Assembly: GCA_016717285.1 (NCBI GenBank) | Contig: JADKFU010000005.1 | Span: forward strand, 914,501 to 978,500 | Length of the DNA stretch: 64,000 nucleotides | Reading direction: 5' to 3' | From: Chitinophagaceae bacterium | GTDB taxonomy: Bacteria > Bacteroidota > Bacteroidia > Chitinophagales > UBA10324 | In this document: in pieces, positions 8,715-18,212 of the stretch | Layout: every line of letters starts with the position of its first letter | Numbering within the stretch: the first letter of the stretch is position 1 | The notes under the pieces: model-generated | What the model was told of the DNA's origin: nothing | The model's input: only the letters and a program-made list of their open reading frames with translations | The model's database searches: none | Program-made: the position numbers and the translations under genes

Positions 8715-9806
8715 ATGAATAAAGTCCTTCGAATTATACTTATTCCGTTTTCATGGTTGTATGGAGCAATCGTGTTTCTTTACCATAAGCAATTTGATCT
8801 TGGTATTAAAAAAAGTGTTTCATTCCTGATACCTGTAATTGCTATAGGAAATCTTTCGGCAGGTGGAACCGGCAAGACTCCGCTGACAGAGTATCTGGTT
8901 GATCTGCTGCAACCTTCATTCAAAACGGGAGTACTCAGTCGTGGTTACCGCCGCAAAACAAAAGGCTACGTAATTGTAGAAGATTCGAAATCTTACGAAG
9001 AAACAGGAGACGAGCCGATGCAGGTTAAAAGAAAATTTCCTGCTGCAACTGTCGCTGTAAGTGAGTCAAGGGTAATCGGGATTGTTAATATGATAAATGA
9101 CAGTCCCGATTTAAATGTAATTCTTCTTGACGATGCTTTTCAGCATCGCCAGGTCAAGCCGGGACTTTCACTATTGATTACTGATTTTGCTCATCCTTTT
9201 AACCGTGATTTTCTTTTGCCTGCCGGCCGGTTGAGAGAACCTGTTCGTGGTGCCGCTCGGGCTGATGCTCTGATAATTTCCAAATGTCCGGCTTCGCAGG
9301 ATAAAGGAGCACGAATGGAATTAAAACAAGAAATGGCAATTGGCTCATCTAAGCCTGTCTTTTTTTCATTCCTTAAATACGGTGTTCCATATGAAATGCT
9401 TAATGCCGCAAAAAAGTGGAACCTTGAGAAAGGTGATCAGTTACTTTTAATTTGCGGTATTGCAAATCCGGAACCGCTGTACAACTACTTAGTGCAAATT
9501 ACTTCAGGTATAAAGATGATCCGCTTCAGGGATCATCATGCATATACAATGCAAGAACTTAGGAATATTCATTCAGAATTTCTATCACTGGCCGGAACAA
9601 GAAAAGTTATAATAACTACGGAAAAGGATGCGGTAAGACTACTTCCTTTTAAAGAATATATCGTGAATCAACAACTTGAAATATATTGCATGCCCGTGCA
9701 AGCTGTTTTTTTTGAAGAGGACAAGGCTGAATTTGACCGGTTGATTACAACATTTGTTCAGTCATTCAAACCGGAAAGCAGTGAAATCTTAAAATCCGCG
9801 CATTAA
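8715..9806 (+). CDS. lpxK: Tetraacyldisaccharide 4'-kinase LpxK
   Basis: The ATG at 8715 gives MNKVLRIILIPFSWLYG, the membrane-associated N-terminus expected for LpxK; the frame also reaches 8640. The 363-aa protein has the P-loop SAGGTGKTPLTEYL (about residues 48-61), SRGYRRKTKG, DEPM and DDAFQHRQVKPG. The last is a variant of the usual DDGFQHR, with Ala for Gly. LpxK phosphorylates the 4' position of the lipid A disaccharide on the inner face of the inner membrane, so the organism makes lipid A. The gene is followed after 42 bp by the purine nucleoside phosphorylase gene on the same strand, an order seen in many Bacteroidota. Confidence 0.93.
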   Translation: MNKVLRIILIPFSWLYGAIVFLYHKQFDLGIKKSVSFLIPVIAIGNLSAGGTGKTPLTEYLVDLLQPSFKTGVLSRGYRRKTKGYVIVEDSKSYEETGDEPMQVKRKFPAATVAVSESRVIGIVNMINDSPDLNVILLDDAFQHRQVKPGLSLLITDFAHPFNRDFLLPAGRLREPVRGAARADALIISKCPASQDKGARMELKQEMAIGSSKPVFFSFLKYGVPYEMLNAAKKWNLEKGDQLLLICGIANPEPLYNYLVQITSGIKMIRFRDHHAYTMQELRNIHSEFLSLAGTRKVIITTEKDAVRLLPFKEYIVNQQLEIYCMPVQAVFFEEDKAEFDRLITTFVQSFKPESSEILKSAH

Positions 9807-9848
9807 ATTCCATCACCTTATTAAAGAATTAATCTCAAACCTGAGTTT

Positions 9849-10670
9849 ATGGATGACCTGTTGAAGAAGTTGGATGAAGCTGTCGCTTTTATTAAGGACC
9901 GTACTAAACTTGTTCCCCAAATCGGTATGGTATTAGGATCGGGACTTGGGAGCATTGTGAGTGAAATGAAATTGCAGGAAGTGATTGAATACAAAGACAT
10001 TCCGCATTTTCCTGTGAGCACGGTACCTGGACATTCCGGTAAATTTGCTTTAGGCGTTTGGAATGGTAAAAATGTTGCCGTGATGCAGGGTCGATTTCAC
10101 TTCTATGAGGGATATTCTTTGCGCCAGGTTACCTTTCCGATCAGGGTTATGAAATTGTTAGGCGCTGAAAGCATCTTGATAACAAATGCATCGGGCGGAT
10201 TAAATCCTGATATAAAAATCGGAGAATTGATGATTGTAACCGATCACATAAATCTTAACTCCGACAATCCCCTCCGCGGTGAAAATATTGAAACACTTGG
10301 GCCACGTTTTCCGGATCAACATGCTATGTATGACAAGAGGTACATTGAAAAGGCGCTTTTGATTGCGCAAAAACATAAAATTACCTGTCATCAGGGTGTT
10401 TATATCGGCGTAACCGGACCGAACTTTGAATCACCGGCAGAATACAGGTACATGCGAATAATCGGAGGTGATGCTGTGGGTATGTCAACAGTGCCTGAAG
10501 TGATTGTCGCAAATCATATGGGAATGAAAATATTTTGCATCTCTGTGATTTGTGATGAGGGCAACCCTGAGGTGCCCGTTTCCGTCACGCATCAGGAAGT
10601 AGTAAATGCAGCACGGGAAGCAGAACCGAGAATGACAATAATTTTAAAAGAATTGGTGGGAAATTTTTGA
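9849..10670 (+). CDS. Purine-nucleoside phosphorylase, inosine/guanosine type
   Basis: 273 aa, the usual length of the trimeric family I enzymes. Motifs: IGMVLGSGLG (about residues 25-34, phosphate-binding loop), STVPGHSGKFALG, QGRFHFYEGYS, ITNASGGLNPD, TGPNFESPAEYR, VGMSTVPEVIVANHMG and VICDEGN. These match inosine/guanosine phosphorylases rather than the hexameric DeoD type. The enzyme splits (deoxy)inosine and (deoxy)guanosine with phosphate to free base and ribose-1-phosphate in purine salvage. It probably shares a transcript with lpxK. Confidence 0.93.
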   Translation: MDDLLKKLDEAVAFIKDRTKLVPQIGMVLGSGLGSIVSEMKLQEVIEYKDIPHFPVSTVPGHSGKFALGVWNGKNVAVMQGRFHFYEGYSLRQVTFPIRVMKLLGAESILITNASGGLNPDIKIGELMIVTDHINLNSDNPLRGENIETLGPRFPDQHAMYDKRYIEKALLIAQKHKITCHQGVYIGVTGPNFESPAEYRYMRIIGGDAVGMSTVPEVIVANHMGMKIFCISVICDEGNPEVPVSVTHQEVVNAAREAEPRMTIILKELVGNF

Positions 10671-10769
10671 CTGCATTTTCTGTTACTGTTGTTGATTTCA
10701 GTCAAAACTGATATGATGAACGCAATTTCAATCTGGCAAAAGGTAAGATACATCACAGCGTAATAACAC

Positions 10770-12722
10770 TTGCTCATAAATTACCGGCGAAAAAAATTAT
10801 CATTGTCAACTTCAAATAAGAAACTGTGGACGCTGAATTGGAGAATAGCAGGAATTGTTGTCGTGCATATATTCTCCTTGCTATTTAATTACAGCGTAAA
10901 TGCCCAGGATACGGTTTTTAATTATAATCCATACTGGACAAATTATTTTCTTGTTCAGGAACCGACTATTGCTCAAACTCTTGACACTACAATTACCCAT
11001 TTTAACAGGTTTAATCCGGTTGAAGAAGAGTTCGGCTTTTTACATACCGGGCATTTGGGAGCAGCCGCGGCACCCATGTTTTTTGTACCGCCAAAGGATG
11101 CCGCTTTTGATATCGGATTTCATCAATTTGATTTGTTCTGGCGAGAAAGTAATGCTGTCAAATTTTATGATTCAAAACATCCTTATACGAAGGTTGGTTA
11201 TCAGCAGGGTTCCAAATCGGAGGTGCTCGCATCATTTATTCATACACAAAATATTTTACCACAATGGAGCGTCGGAGTCACTTTAAACCGCTTCAGAACT
11301 GATGGTTTTTATCAACGGCAGGTAACAAAGATCACCAATTTTGATGCTTTCACCAGATATGCTTCCCAAAATGGATTCTATCATTTGAATGTTGCCTACA
11401 CACTCAATTCATTAAAAGTAGAGGAGAATGGAGGCGTTGAAAACCTCGATGTTTTTGTAGACACCACTCTTTCTGACAAGTCGGTCCAGCCGGTGCTGCT
11501 TGACAGTGCAATGAATGCTGGTAAAAATGATGTGATCTTTTTTCAGAATGCATTTGATCTGGGAAAATGGAAACCAGTGAAGAGTAATGATACCTTAACA
11601 TACAATAGAGTGGTGCCGGAATTCCGCATTCAGCATTTTTTCAGATTGGAGCATAGAAATTACCGGTTTAATGATGCTGCAATAGACAGCGATTACTATT
11701 CAGTGGTTTATAAAGATTCAGTCAAAACGCGCGACACCATTAAGTATGCCTGTTACAGCAATGAATTGCGATTTCGTATGCTTCAAAGAAGGAGTGGTGT
11801 GCTGAGAAATTTTTCAGCAGATGCCTTTTTCCACCATGATCTTTACAACATACAATCAGACCTTGGAGATGAACAAATTCAAAATGGAATCAGTGGCATC
11901 GTATTAAACAGGTTGACGCCTCCTGATTCATTACGCAATTTTAAATTTGTTTTCCGACTTTCCGGTGAGCTTAATCTTATAGATAGAAATCAAGGCGATT
12001 ACCGTTTGTATTTTCAGAGCGGATTTCAAACTGCTGGTGCAAGTGTTCTTACGATTGAACTACAGCAATCCTCTAATCATCCGACCTATGTGCAACAAAA
12101 CTATTTTTCAAATCATTTCAAATGGGACAACAACTTCTCTGCATTTCAAACTTCTGTTGCTACTGTTGCCTGGTTGCAGAAAAAGTGGAGGCTTAAGTTA
12201 TCTGCACAATATTTCAGCGTAAGCAATTACATCTACTGGAACAGGGAAGCACTTCCTTCACAATTTAATGGCACACTTCAGGGATATGTTTTTTTCTTGC
12301 AGAAGGATTTTAGTTTCAAGGGATTTCATTTCGACAATGAGCTGCAATACCAATTATTCAACAATGACACTATTATCAGCTATCCGCAATTTTTTTCCCG
12401 GCACAGTCTTTATTTTCAGAACCGTTTGTTTAAAGGCGCTTTAACCAGCAAGATTGGTATTGATGTCCGCTATAATTCTGATTATTATGCGCCTGCATAT
12501 ATGCCGGAAACAGGCCAATTCTATCAGCAGCATCTGGGTTACCTGCACTATTATCCTGTGGCTGATTTGTTTATCACCATACAAATAAAGGGCGTCAGGG
12601 CTTTTGCAATGTTTCAGAATATTAATAAAGATCTTTTTGCACCTGGATATTTTTCCGTTTATCGGTCGCCGATGCCTGATCGTTCGTTCAGGCTGGGGTT
12701 AGAATGGCGCTTTTGGAATTAG
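10770..12722 (+). CDS. Porin_10-type putative outer-membrane porin
   Basis: 650 aa. After a short basic leader there is one hydrophobic segment ending in YSVNAQDTVF, a signal peptide. The rest is rich in alternating aromatic strands and ends LGLEWRFWN, with the terminal aromatic typical of beta-barrels. Phrases such as GHLGAAAAPMFF near residue 90 and FHQFDLFWR match the Bacteroidota putative porin family. It is predicted to form a large outer-membrane barrel; the substrate is unknown. A start nearer the hydrophobic segment is possible, since the first ~25 residues are unusually polar. It follows the PNP gene after ~100 bp. Confidence 0.75.
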   Translation: MLINYRRKKLSLSTSNKKLWTLNWRIAGIVVVHIFSLLFNYSVNAQDTVFNYNPYWTNYFLVQEPTIAQTLDTTITHFNRFNPVEEEFGFLHTGHLGAAAAPMFFVPPKDAAFDIGFHQFDLFWRESNAVKFYDSKHPYTKVGYQQGSKSEVLASFIHTQNILPQWSVGVTLNRFRTDGFYQRQVTKITNFDAFTRYASQNGFYHLNVAYTLNSLKVEENGGVENLDVFVDTTLSDKSVQPVLLDSAMNAGKNDVIFFQNAFDLGKWKPVKSNDTLTYNRVVPEFRIQHFFRLEHRNYRFNDAAIDSDYYSVVYKDSVKTRDTIKYACYSNELRFRMLQRRSGVLRNFSADAFFHHDLYNIQSDLGDEQIQNGISGIVLNRLTPPDSLRNFKFVFRLSGELNLIDRNQGDYRLYFQSGFQTAGASVLTIELQQSSNHPTYVQQNYFSNHFKWDNNFSAFQTSVATVAWLQKKWRLKLSAQYFSVSNYIYWNREALPSQFNGTLQGYVFFLQKDFSFKGFHFDNELQYQLFNNDTIISYPQFFSRHSLYFQNRLFKGALTSKIGIDVRYNSDYYAPAYMPETGQFYQQHLGYLHYYPVADLFITIQIKGVRAFAMFQNINKDLFAPGYFSVYRSPMPDRSFRLGLEWRFWN

Positions 12723-12752
12723 CTGTTTTTTGATGATCCTTCTACCCGGTTT

Positions 12753-13280
12753 CTATTTAGGAGCATGATCATCCTCCTCTTCATCAATACCAAATTCAGG
12801 ATCAAGATCACCTTTTAATACGGCCATAAAGACACAGCCGGGTGTTCCGTCAATTACCCGAAAATAAATCTGGTAATAACCATCTGCATCAGGTGTGTAG
12901 AATAAATTAATTTGTCCCTTATCCAGTTCAGTTACTTTGTATAGGTACTCTAACTGAATTCCATAATGATCACGAATTTCAATTGCCGTTGCCTCCACAT
13001 TGTTGTCTGCTACCAGCAGAATGGCATATTGCCTGCCGCCTTCAAGTTCTACGCTTTTTCTTATAATATCATTTGATGAAAGTAATTGGCTCCATTCATT
13101 TTGCGGGTCATAGTTACCATAGCTTCTGGTAGTTTTTAGCAAATCATAGCTTGCATATGTCTTCTGATCCATGCATTGAAAACTTCTTTTGTTCTGACTC
13201 ACCTGGCCGCAAAGATTCAGTGTGTCGGCAACGCAAAAAAGCAAGAGCAGTGGAAACAATGTAGTAAGACGGTACATCAT
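12753..13280 (-). CDS. Exported protein of unknown function
   Basis: I do not recognise the family. The start at 13280 (or the adjacent ATG at 13277) gives MMYRLTTLFPLLLLFCVADTLNLCGQ, a signal peptide; the open frame extends upstream to 13349, but that part overlaps the preceding gene. The 175-aa product has a mature region with KSVELEGGRQYAILLVADNN and YYQIYFRVIDGTPGCVFMAVLKG, which looks like a small beta-sandwich of the kind that binds ligands or stabilises surface proteins, and an acidic tail (DEEEDDHAPK). It lies 26 bp after the secreted amidotransferase-like gene, so the two are probably co-transcribed. Confidence 0.6.
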   Translation of the reverse strand: MMYRLTTLFPLLLLFCVADTLNLCGQVSQNKRSFQCMDQKTYASYDLLKTTRSYGNYDPQNEWSQLLSSNDIIRKSVELEGGRQYAILLVADNNVEATAIEIRDHYGIQLEYLYKVTELDKGQINLFYTPDADGYYQIYFRVIDGTPGCVFMAVLKGDLDPEFGIDEEEDDHAPK

Positions 13281-13305
13281 CGCGGCAAAGATAGTAGAAG
13301 GCTGA

Positions 13306-14562
13306 TTAGGTTTTCTGCTTTTTCTTTTTTGCTGCCGGGAAAAGCACATTGTTCAGAATTAATCTATAACCGGGTGAGTTGGGATGCAAAGCGAGATCAG
13401 TAGGAGGGTCACCCACCTGGTGTTGATAATCTTCCGGATCATGCCCGCCATAAAAGGTCCAGGTTCCATTGCCATATTCACCATGAATATAACGTGCTTC
13501 ACCTGCCGCTTTATTTTCACCCATAACAAGCACAGTTGGCTTAATCACTTCATTCCTGAATGAAGTGGTTTGTCCCATAAATCCTTTGATGGTTTTTGTA
13601 TGGTCCTGGCAAAGCATGGTTGGAACAGGATCCCATTTTGCAGAGAATTCAAACAGGGTAAAATAATCCTGATCCATTGGAACCCGTCTTGAATTGGTGG
13701 CATCAATATTTGAAAATTCATATTGAAGCGGGTCTCTTACTAGCAGGAAATTCTGAAACGCAAAACTTTTTGAAAAATCAAGTTTTGATTGTGCGCCGGG
13801 ATCTGCAGGGTCACCATCATACATGCTTTCACAAATATCAAGGCCTTCTGCAGCCAGGGCGATGTCATAGGAATCGGTGGCTGAACACATAGCAAACATA
13901 AAACCTCCCCCTGCTACAAAGTCCCTGACCTTATCAGCAACAGCCAGCTTTAATTGGGAAACCTTATTAAAACCCCAACGGGCAGCAGTTTCGCCATCCG
14001 TTCTCACATCATTTTGATACCAGGCTGCGTTAGAATAAGCGGCATAAAATTTTCCAAACTGCCCTGTAAAATCTTCATGGTGCAGGTGAAGCCAATCATA
14101 TAAAGCAAGTTTTCCCTGTAACACTTCATCATCATAAACGAGATCGTATGGAATTTCGGCATAGGTGAGGACGAGGGTTACCGCATCATCCCATGGCTCT
14201 TTTGTTTTAGGGGAATATACCGCTATTTTAGGAGGCTTCTCCAGTTTTTCAATATCCTGGTTTACTTCCGGGCTTGCAATACCTGAAAGAATAATATTGT
14301 ATTGGGCATCCGGTACAATTTCATAAGTAACACCCCTTACTACACATTCATTTTCTGCTTCCGCGAAATAGGGAATTGCAAAGCTGCCACCTCGATAATT
14401 GAGCATCCAGTCAACGGTAACGTTTTTGTTCAACACCCAGTAAGCGATGCCATAGGCTTTGAGATGGTCCGCCTGTTTGGAATCCATTGGCAACAACAGC
14501 ATGGAAGCATTAGAAAAATTAAAACATAAAAGGAGAGCGAATAGAAAAATTATCTTTTTCAT
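13306..14562 (-). CDS. Secreted conserved Bacteroidota protein (often called asparagine synthetase B)
   Basis: 418 aa with signal peptide MKKIIFLFALLLCFNFSNAS. The mature part opens with LLPMDSKQADHLKAYGIAYWVL and VDWMLNYRGGSFAIP. Further in are VAGGGFMFAMCSATDSYDIALA (about residues 215-236) and HGEYGNGTWTFYGGHDPEDYQH. The GGG-F-x-C-x-A segment resembles a class I amidotransferase-like elbow. As I recall, homologues are commonly labelled asparagine synthetase B, but neither an AsnB N-terminal amidotransferase nor an adenylation domain is present, and an exported protein could not do that reaction with cytosolic ATP. The C-terminus is a run of lysines (AAKKKKQKT). Function unknown. Confidence 0.65.
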   Translation of the reverse strand: MKKIIFLFALLLCFNFSNASMLLLPMDSKQADHLKAYGIAYWVLNKNVTVDWMLNYRGGSFAIPYFAEAENECVVRGVTYEIVPDAQYNIILSGIASPEVNQDIEKLEKPPKIAVYSPKTKEPWDDAVTLVLTYAEIPYDLVYDDEVLQGKLALYDWLHLHHEDFTGQFGKFYAAYSNAAWYQNDVRTDGETAARWGFNKVSQLKLAVADKVRDFVAGGGFMFAMCSATDSYDIALAAEGLDICESMYDGDPADPGAQSKLDFSKSFAFQNFLLVRDPLQYEFSNIDATNSRRVPMDQDYFTLFEFSAKWDPVPTMLCQDHTKTIKGFMGQTTSFRNEVIKPTVLVMGENKAAGEARYIHGEYGNGTWTFYGGHDPEDYQHQVGDPPTDLALHPNSPGYRLILNNVLFPAAKKKKQKT

Positions 14563-14766
14563 GTTTCGAAATTAGTTCATTTTATGAAAACGCCGGATTT
14601 CCAATTTCAGGTATCTGACGACTTCATGTAATTGTTATTTTGTAAAGTAAGAAAGTGTTGAAAGAAATTCTGCCGCAGCAAAAGAGGATTTTCTAAGTTG
14701 TAATTTGAAAAGTGATTTAGGCAAATGTGAAGTATGTTGAAGTTGGTAATTTTTAAATGAGTTGAA

Positions 14767-14798
14767 TTGAAGTGACAATTTCTTTCTTGCTACTTTTG
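14767..14798 (+). promoter_or_regulatory. Bacteroidota-type promoter of ruvB
   Basis: TACTTTTG at 14791-14798 matches the -7 consensus TAnnTTTG, and TTG at 14767-14769 lies 21 bp upstream as a -33 element. The ruvB ATG is 17 bp after the -7 box, so the leader would be very short. Confidence 0.6.
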
Positions 14799-14814
14799 AA
14801 TTTGAAACACTTTC

Positions 14815-15843
14815 ATGCGCAATCCAAATCTTGATCCTGAAGAAGAAAATCTAAACTCAGCAGAGCTGGAAGTAGAGAAGGTATTGCGACCTTCTGTATT
14901 CGCTGAATTTTCAGGCCAACCGAAAATTGTTGAGAACCTGAAGATTTTTATTGAAGCGGCAAAACAACGCGGAGAAGCTTTAGATCATGTGCTGTTGCAC
15001 GGCCCGCCCGGACTTGGAAAAACGACACTCGCATACATTGTTGCACACGAGTTAGGTGTCAATATCAAAATCACCTCAGGACCTGTATTGGAAAAGGCAG
15101 GTGATCTTGCCGGCTTGCTTACCAATCTGGGAGATCATGATGTATTATTTATTGACGAAATTCACAGGTTGAGCACTGTTGTTGAGGAATATTTATACTC
15201 AGCAATGGAAGATTATAAAATTGACATCATGCTCGACACTGGTCCTAATGCAAGGTCTATTCAGATTAATCTGAATCCATTTACACTCGTTGGCGCTACC
15301 ACAAGATCCGGTTTGCTTTCATCACCACTTCGCTCCCGCTTCGGAATTACTTCCAGAATGGATTATTATGATGCCGGAACATTAAAAAAAATAATTCACC
15401 GTTCAGCAAGAATTCTGAATACAGTTATTACAGAAGAAGGGGCGGAGGAAATTTCACGGAGAAGCCGTGGTACGCCGCGAATTGCAAATGCCCTGCTTCG
15501 GAGAGTACGTGATTTTGCACAGATAAAAGGAAGTGGTACGATTGATATTGAAATGGCGCGGTATGGATTAAATGCGCTGAATGTGGATGAGCATGGTCTT
15601 GATGAAATGGACAATAAAATCCTTTCCACTATCATCGAAAAATTTAATGGTGGACCGGTTGGACTGAATACTATCGCAACTGCCGTAGGAGAAGAATCAG
15701 GAACGATTGAAGAAGTGTATGAACCCTTTCTGATTCAGGAGGGCTATTTGAAAAGAACTGCACGCGGCAGAGAAGCTACGCAGATTGCATTTAAGCATCT
15801 TGGAAAGTCAATGCCAAAAGCACCCGGTTTTTTGTTTGAATGA
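14815..15843 (+). CDS. ruvB: Holliday junction branch migration helicase RuvB
   Basis: 342 aa, full length. It has LRPSVFAEFSGQPKIVENL, the Walker A loop HGPPGLGKTTLAYIVAHE (about residues 62-79), Walker B LFIDEIHRL, sensor-1/arginine region VGATTRSGLLSSPLRSRFG and the C-terminal winged helix GPVGLNTIATAVGEESGTIEEVYEPFLIQEGYLKRTARGR. RuvB forms hexameric rings that pump DNA through RuvA-bound Holliday junctions. No ruvA or ruvC is next to it, which is usual in this phylum. A consensus promoter lies just upstream and a tRNA-Pro gene converges on its 3' end. Confidence 0.97.
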   Translation: MRNPNLDPEEENLNSAELEVEKVLRPSVFAEFSGQPKIVENLKIFIEAAKQRGEALDHVLLHGPPGLGKTTLAYIVAHELGVNIKITSGPVLEKAGDLAGLLTNLGDHDVLFIDEIHRLSTVVEEYLYSAMEDYKIDIMLDTGPNARSIQINLNPFTLVGATTRSGLLSSPLRSRFGITSRMDYYDAGTLKKIIHRSARILNTVITEEGAEEISRRSRGTPRIANALLRRVRDFAQIKGSGTIDIEMARYGLNALNVDEHGLDEMDNKILSTIIEKFNGGPVGLNTIATAVGEESGTIEEVYEPFLIQEGYLKRTARGREATQIAFKHLGKSMPKAPGFLFE

Positions 15844-15870
15844 TAGGAAAAAACATTAAATATGAAAAAG

Positions 15871-15944
15871 TCGGGGTGAGTGGACTCGAACCACCGGCCC
15901 CCAGCACCCCATGCTGGTACGCTAGCCAACTGCGCCACACCCCG
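15871..15944 (-). tRNA. tRNA-Pro (GGG)
   Basis: 74 nt, read on the minus strand. The 7-bp acceptor is CGGGGTG/CACCCCG with discriminator A, the D stem is GCGC, the anticodon arm is CCAGC-ATGGGGT-GCTGG with anticodon GGG, and the T loop is TTCGAGT. It lies 27 bp after ruvB in convergent orientation. Confidence 0.95.
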
Positions 15945-16181
15945 ATTAAAACATGAAACAAGAAATTAAAGAACAGGCAGCAAATCTAAATGATTCGATT
16001 AAAATAACTCAGAATAAATTTCATCCTCTCACGTTGGTTCGTGGTATTCCATTTCGCTAATACCTGAAAACAAAACGTTTGTGAAATGATTTCCAGCATT
16101 GGTAATCGGTAAATTAAACTTGATTTCACCATTCTTCGTTACTTTCGCAAGCGCTGAAAATCACCAATCGAAAATCTGTCA

Positions 16182-18212
16182 ATGTCGTTTCTGTATCCTT
16201 CATTTTTGTTTGCTCTCTCCGCTGTTGCCATTCCAATCATCATTCACCTCTTTAATTTCAGGCGTTACAAAACGATTTATTTTTCAAATGTCCGTTTCTT
16301 AAAAGAGGTTAAGGAACAAACTGATTCCAAATCCAGGCTTAAACACCTCTTGATACTTTTATTCCGGATATTGGCGATCACTTTTCTGGTGCTTGCCTTT
16401 GCGCAACCCTATATTAAGAGTAAAACGGCCGCTGTTACAACAGGAAAAAAAGCCATTAGCCTGTTTATTGATAATTCTTTCAGCATGGGGCAATTGGCTG
16501 CAGATGTTCCATTAGTGGAACTCGCAAAATTAAAGGCCACAGAAATTGTAAGTGCTTACAGTGCCGATGATCTTTTTCAATTGCTGACGCAGGATTTTGA
16601 AAGCAGGCATCAACGGTTGGTGGATAAAGAAGAAGTGCTTAACATGATTAAAGAAGTGAAGATTTCTTCAAGAACACATACTATCGGTGATATTATTACG
16701 CGTCAAAAACAGTCCTTAAATAATTCGGGAGCAGCTCAGAAATCAATATTTGTGCTTTCAGATTTCCAGAAAAAATTTTCTGATTTTAACCTGCTTACGG
16801 CAGATACAACGTATCAGATAAACCTTGTTCCCTTACATTCAAGGGAATCAGACAACGTGTATATTGATACCTGTTGGATGGAATCTCCGGTGCAAATTGC
16901 CGGTCAATCCGGGAAACTCTTTGTTAAAATAAAGAACGGCGGCAACCAGTCGTTGGAAAATGGCAGGTTAACCCTGAGGATTAATGAGCAAACAAAAGCA
17001 ATCAGCAATTTTTCAGTACAGGCGAATTCAGAAATCAACGATACCATCAGCTATACAATTACCGAAACAGGATGGAACAGGGCTGAGTTATCGTTGATTG
17101 ATCATCCCATAACTTTCGATGATAGTTATTTTTTTACGTATCCTGTTTCAGAACATGTGCAGGTGATGGTAATAAATGAATCAACAGAAAATCCATATCT
17201 CAATGCACTCCTTGGGAAAAATGATTTTTTTGTTTTACAGAATGTTGCATTTAATCAGTTGAATTACGCTGATCTTTCAAAACAGCAATTTGTGATTCTT
17301 AATGGACTGAAACAGATTTCTTCCGGGCTTTCTTCTGAGCTGAAAAAATTTATGGAACAAGGAAACAACTTGCTTGTTTTTCCGGATGCTGCATCTGATA
17401 TCAATACCTACAATTCATTTTTGCAAAATGCAGGAAGCGATATTTTTTCGGGCTTTAGTATTCAAAAGAAAACGGTGTCTGATCTTAATACACGAAACCA
17501 GGTATTTACCGATGTTTTTCAACAGGTTCCTCAGAATTTATCACTTCCCCAGGTTTCAGGAAGCTTTCTAACCGTTATACGCACCAACACTACAGCCGAA
17601 CCATTGCTTTCATTCAGCGATCATTCATTTTTCATAAGCAAATATTCAGTTGGAAGTGGATTGCTCTTTCTTTCAACAGTGCCGCTTGATAAGAATTATA
17701 CAGATTTACCACTCAATCCATTGTTTGCACCGATGATTTATAAGATGGCCATTGTTAAGGAAACTGCATCACCGGGTGCAATGGTAATAGGAAAGAATAA
17801 TATGGTAAGCGTTCCGGCTGACCTATCAACAGGAGCACAGGTTTTACGGCTGAAAGGAATGGAACAGGAATTTATTCCAGCCCAGAGATTGATAATAAAC
17901 CAGGTGGTATTGAATATCAATAATGAAATCAACCAGGCAGGCATCTATGCATTGCAGGATCAGTCGAACCAGGTGAAATCATACATTGCCATGAACTATG
18001 ATCGCGACGAATCTGATTTGCAATTTCTTTCCAATGACGAATTGTTGCAATTCAGCAAGCCATTCAATATTAAAGTGATTCAAAATACCGGTCGCGACCT
18101 GTCAGGTGTGATTTCAGGACAGCATTTGGGATTGCCTCTCTGGAAAGTTTCTGTTATCTTTGTTTTACTCTTTATGGCTTTGGAAATTGTGCTGCTTAAA
18201 TTTTGGAAATAG
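16182..18212 (+). CDS. BatA-domain membrane protein
   Basis: 676 aa. The N-terminal ~85 residues form the double-transmembrane BatA region: MSFLYPSFLFALSAVAIPIIIHLFNFRRYK, then SRLKHLLILLFRILAITFLVLAFAQPYI. It continues with KAISLFIDNSFSMG, a von Willebrand A-like start with a partial MIDAS motif (D-N-S-F-S). A long periplasmic region of beta-rich segments follows, and a C-terminal transmembrane helix (VSVIFVLLFMALEIVLLKFW). Proteins of this type are common in Bacteroidota, and the stop codon directly abuts the next gene at 18213. The start at 16182 is chosen because it begins the transmembrane unit. Biochemical role unknown. Confidence 0.8.
   Translation: MSFLYPSFLFALSAVAIPIIIHLFNFRRYKTIYFSNVRFLKEVKEQTDSKSRLKHLLILLFRILAITFLVLAFAQPYIKSKTAAVTTGKKAISLFIDNSFSMGQLAADVPLVELAKLKATEIVSAYSADDLFQLLTQDFESRHQRLVDKEEVLNMIKEVKISSRTHTIGDIITRQKQSLNNSGAAQKSIFVLSDFQKKFSDFNLLTADTTYQINLVPLHSRESDNVYIDTCWMESPVQIAGQSGKLFVKIKNGGNQSLENGRLTLRINEQTKAISNFSVQANSEINDTISYTITETGWNRAELSLIDHPITFDDSYFFTYPVSEHVQVMVINESTENPYLNALLGKNDFFVLQNVAFNQLNYADLSKQQFVILNGLKQISSGLSSELKKFMEQGNNLLVFPDAASDINTYNSFLQNAGSDIFSGFSIQKKTVSDLNTRNQVFTDVFQQVPQNLSLPQVSGSFLTVIRTNTTAEPLLSFSDHSFFISKYSVGSGLLFLSTVPLDKNYTDLPLNPLFAPMIYKMAIVKETASPGAMVIGKNNMVSVPADLSTGAQVLRLKGMEQEFIPAQRLIINQVVLNINNEINQAGIYALQDQSNQVKSYIAMNYDRDESDLQFLSNDELLQFSKPFNIKVIQNTGRDLSGVISGQHLGLPLWKVSVIFVLLFMALEIVLLKFWK

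Noticed and set aside
10667..10708. Inverted repeat TTTTGACTG/CAGTCAAAA after the PNP gene as a terminator
   Set aside because: The loop is over 20 nt and there is no T-run after the second arm, so a rho-independent terminator is not convincing.
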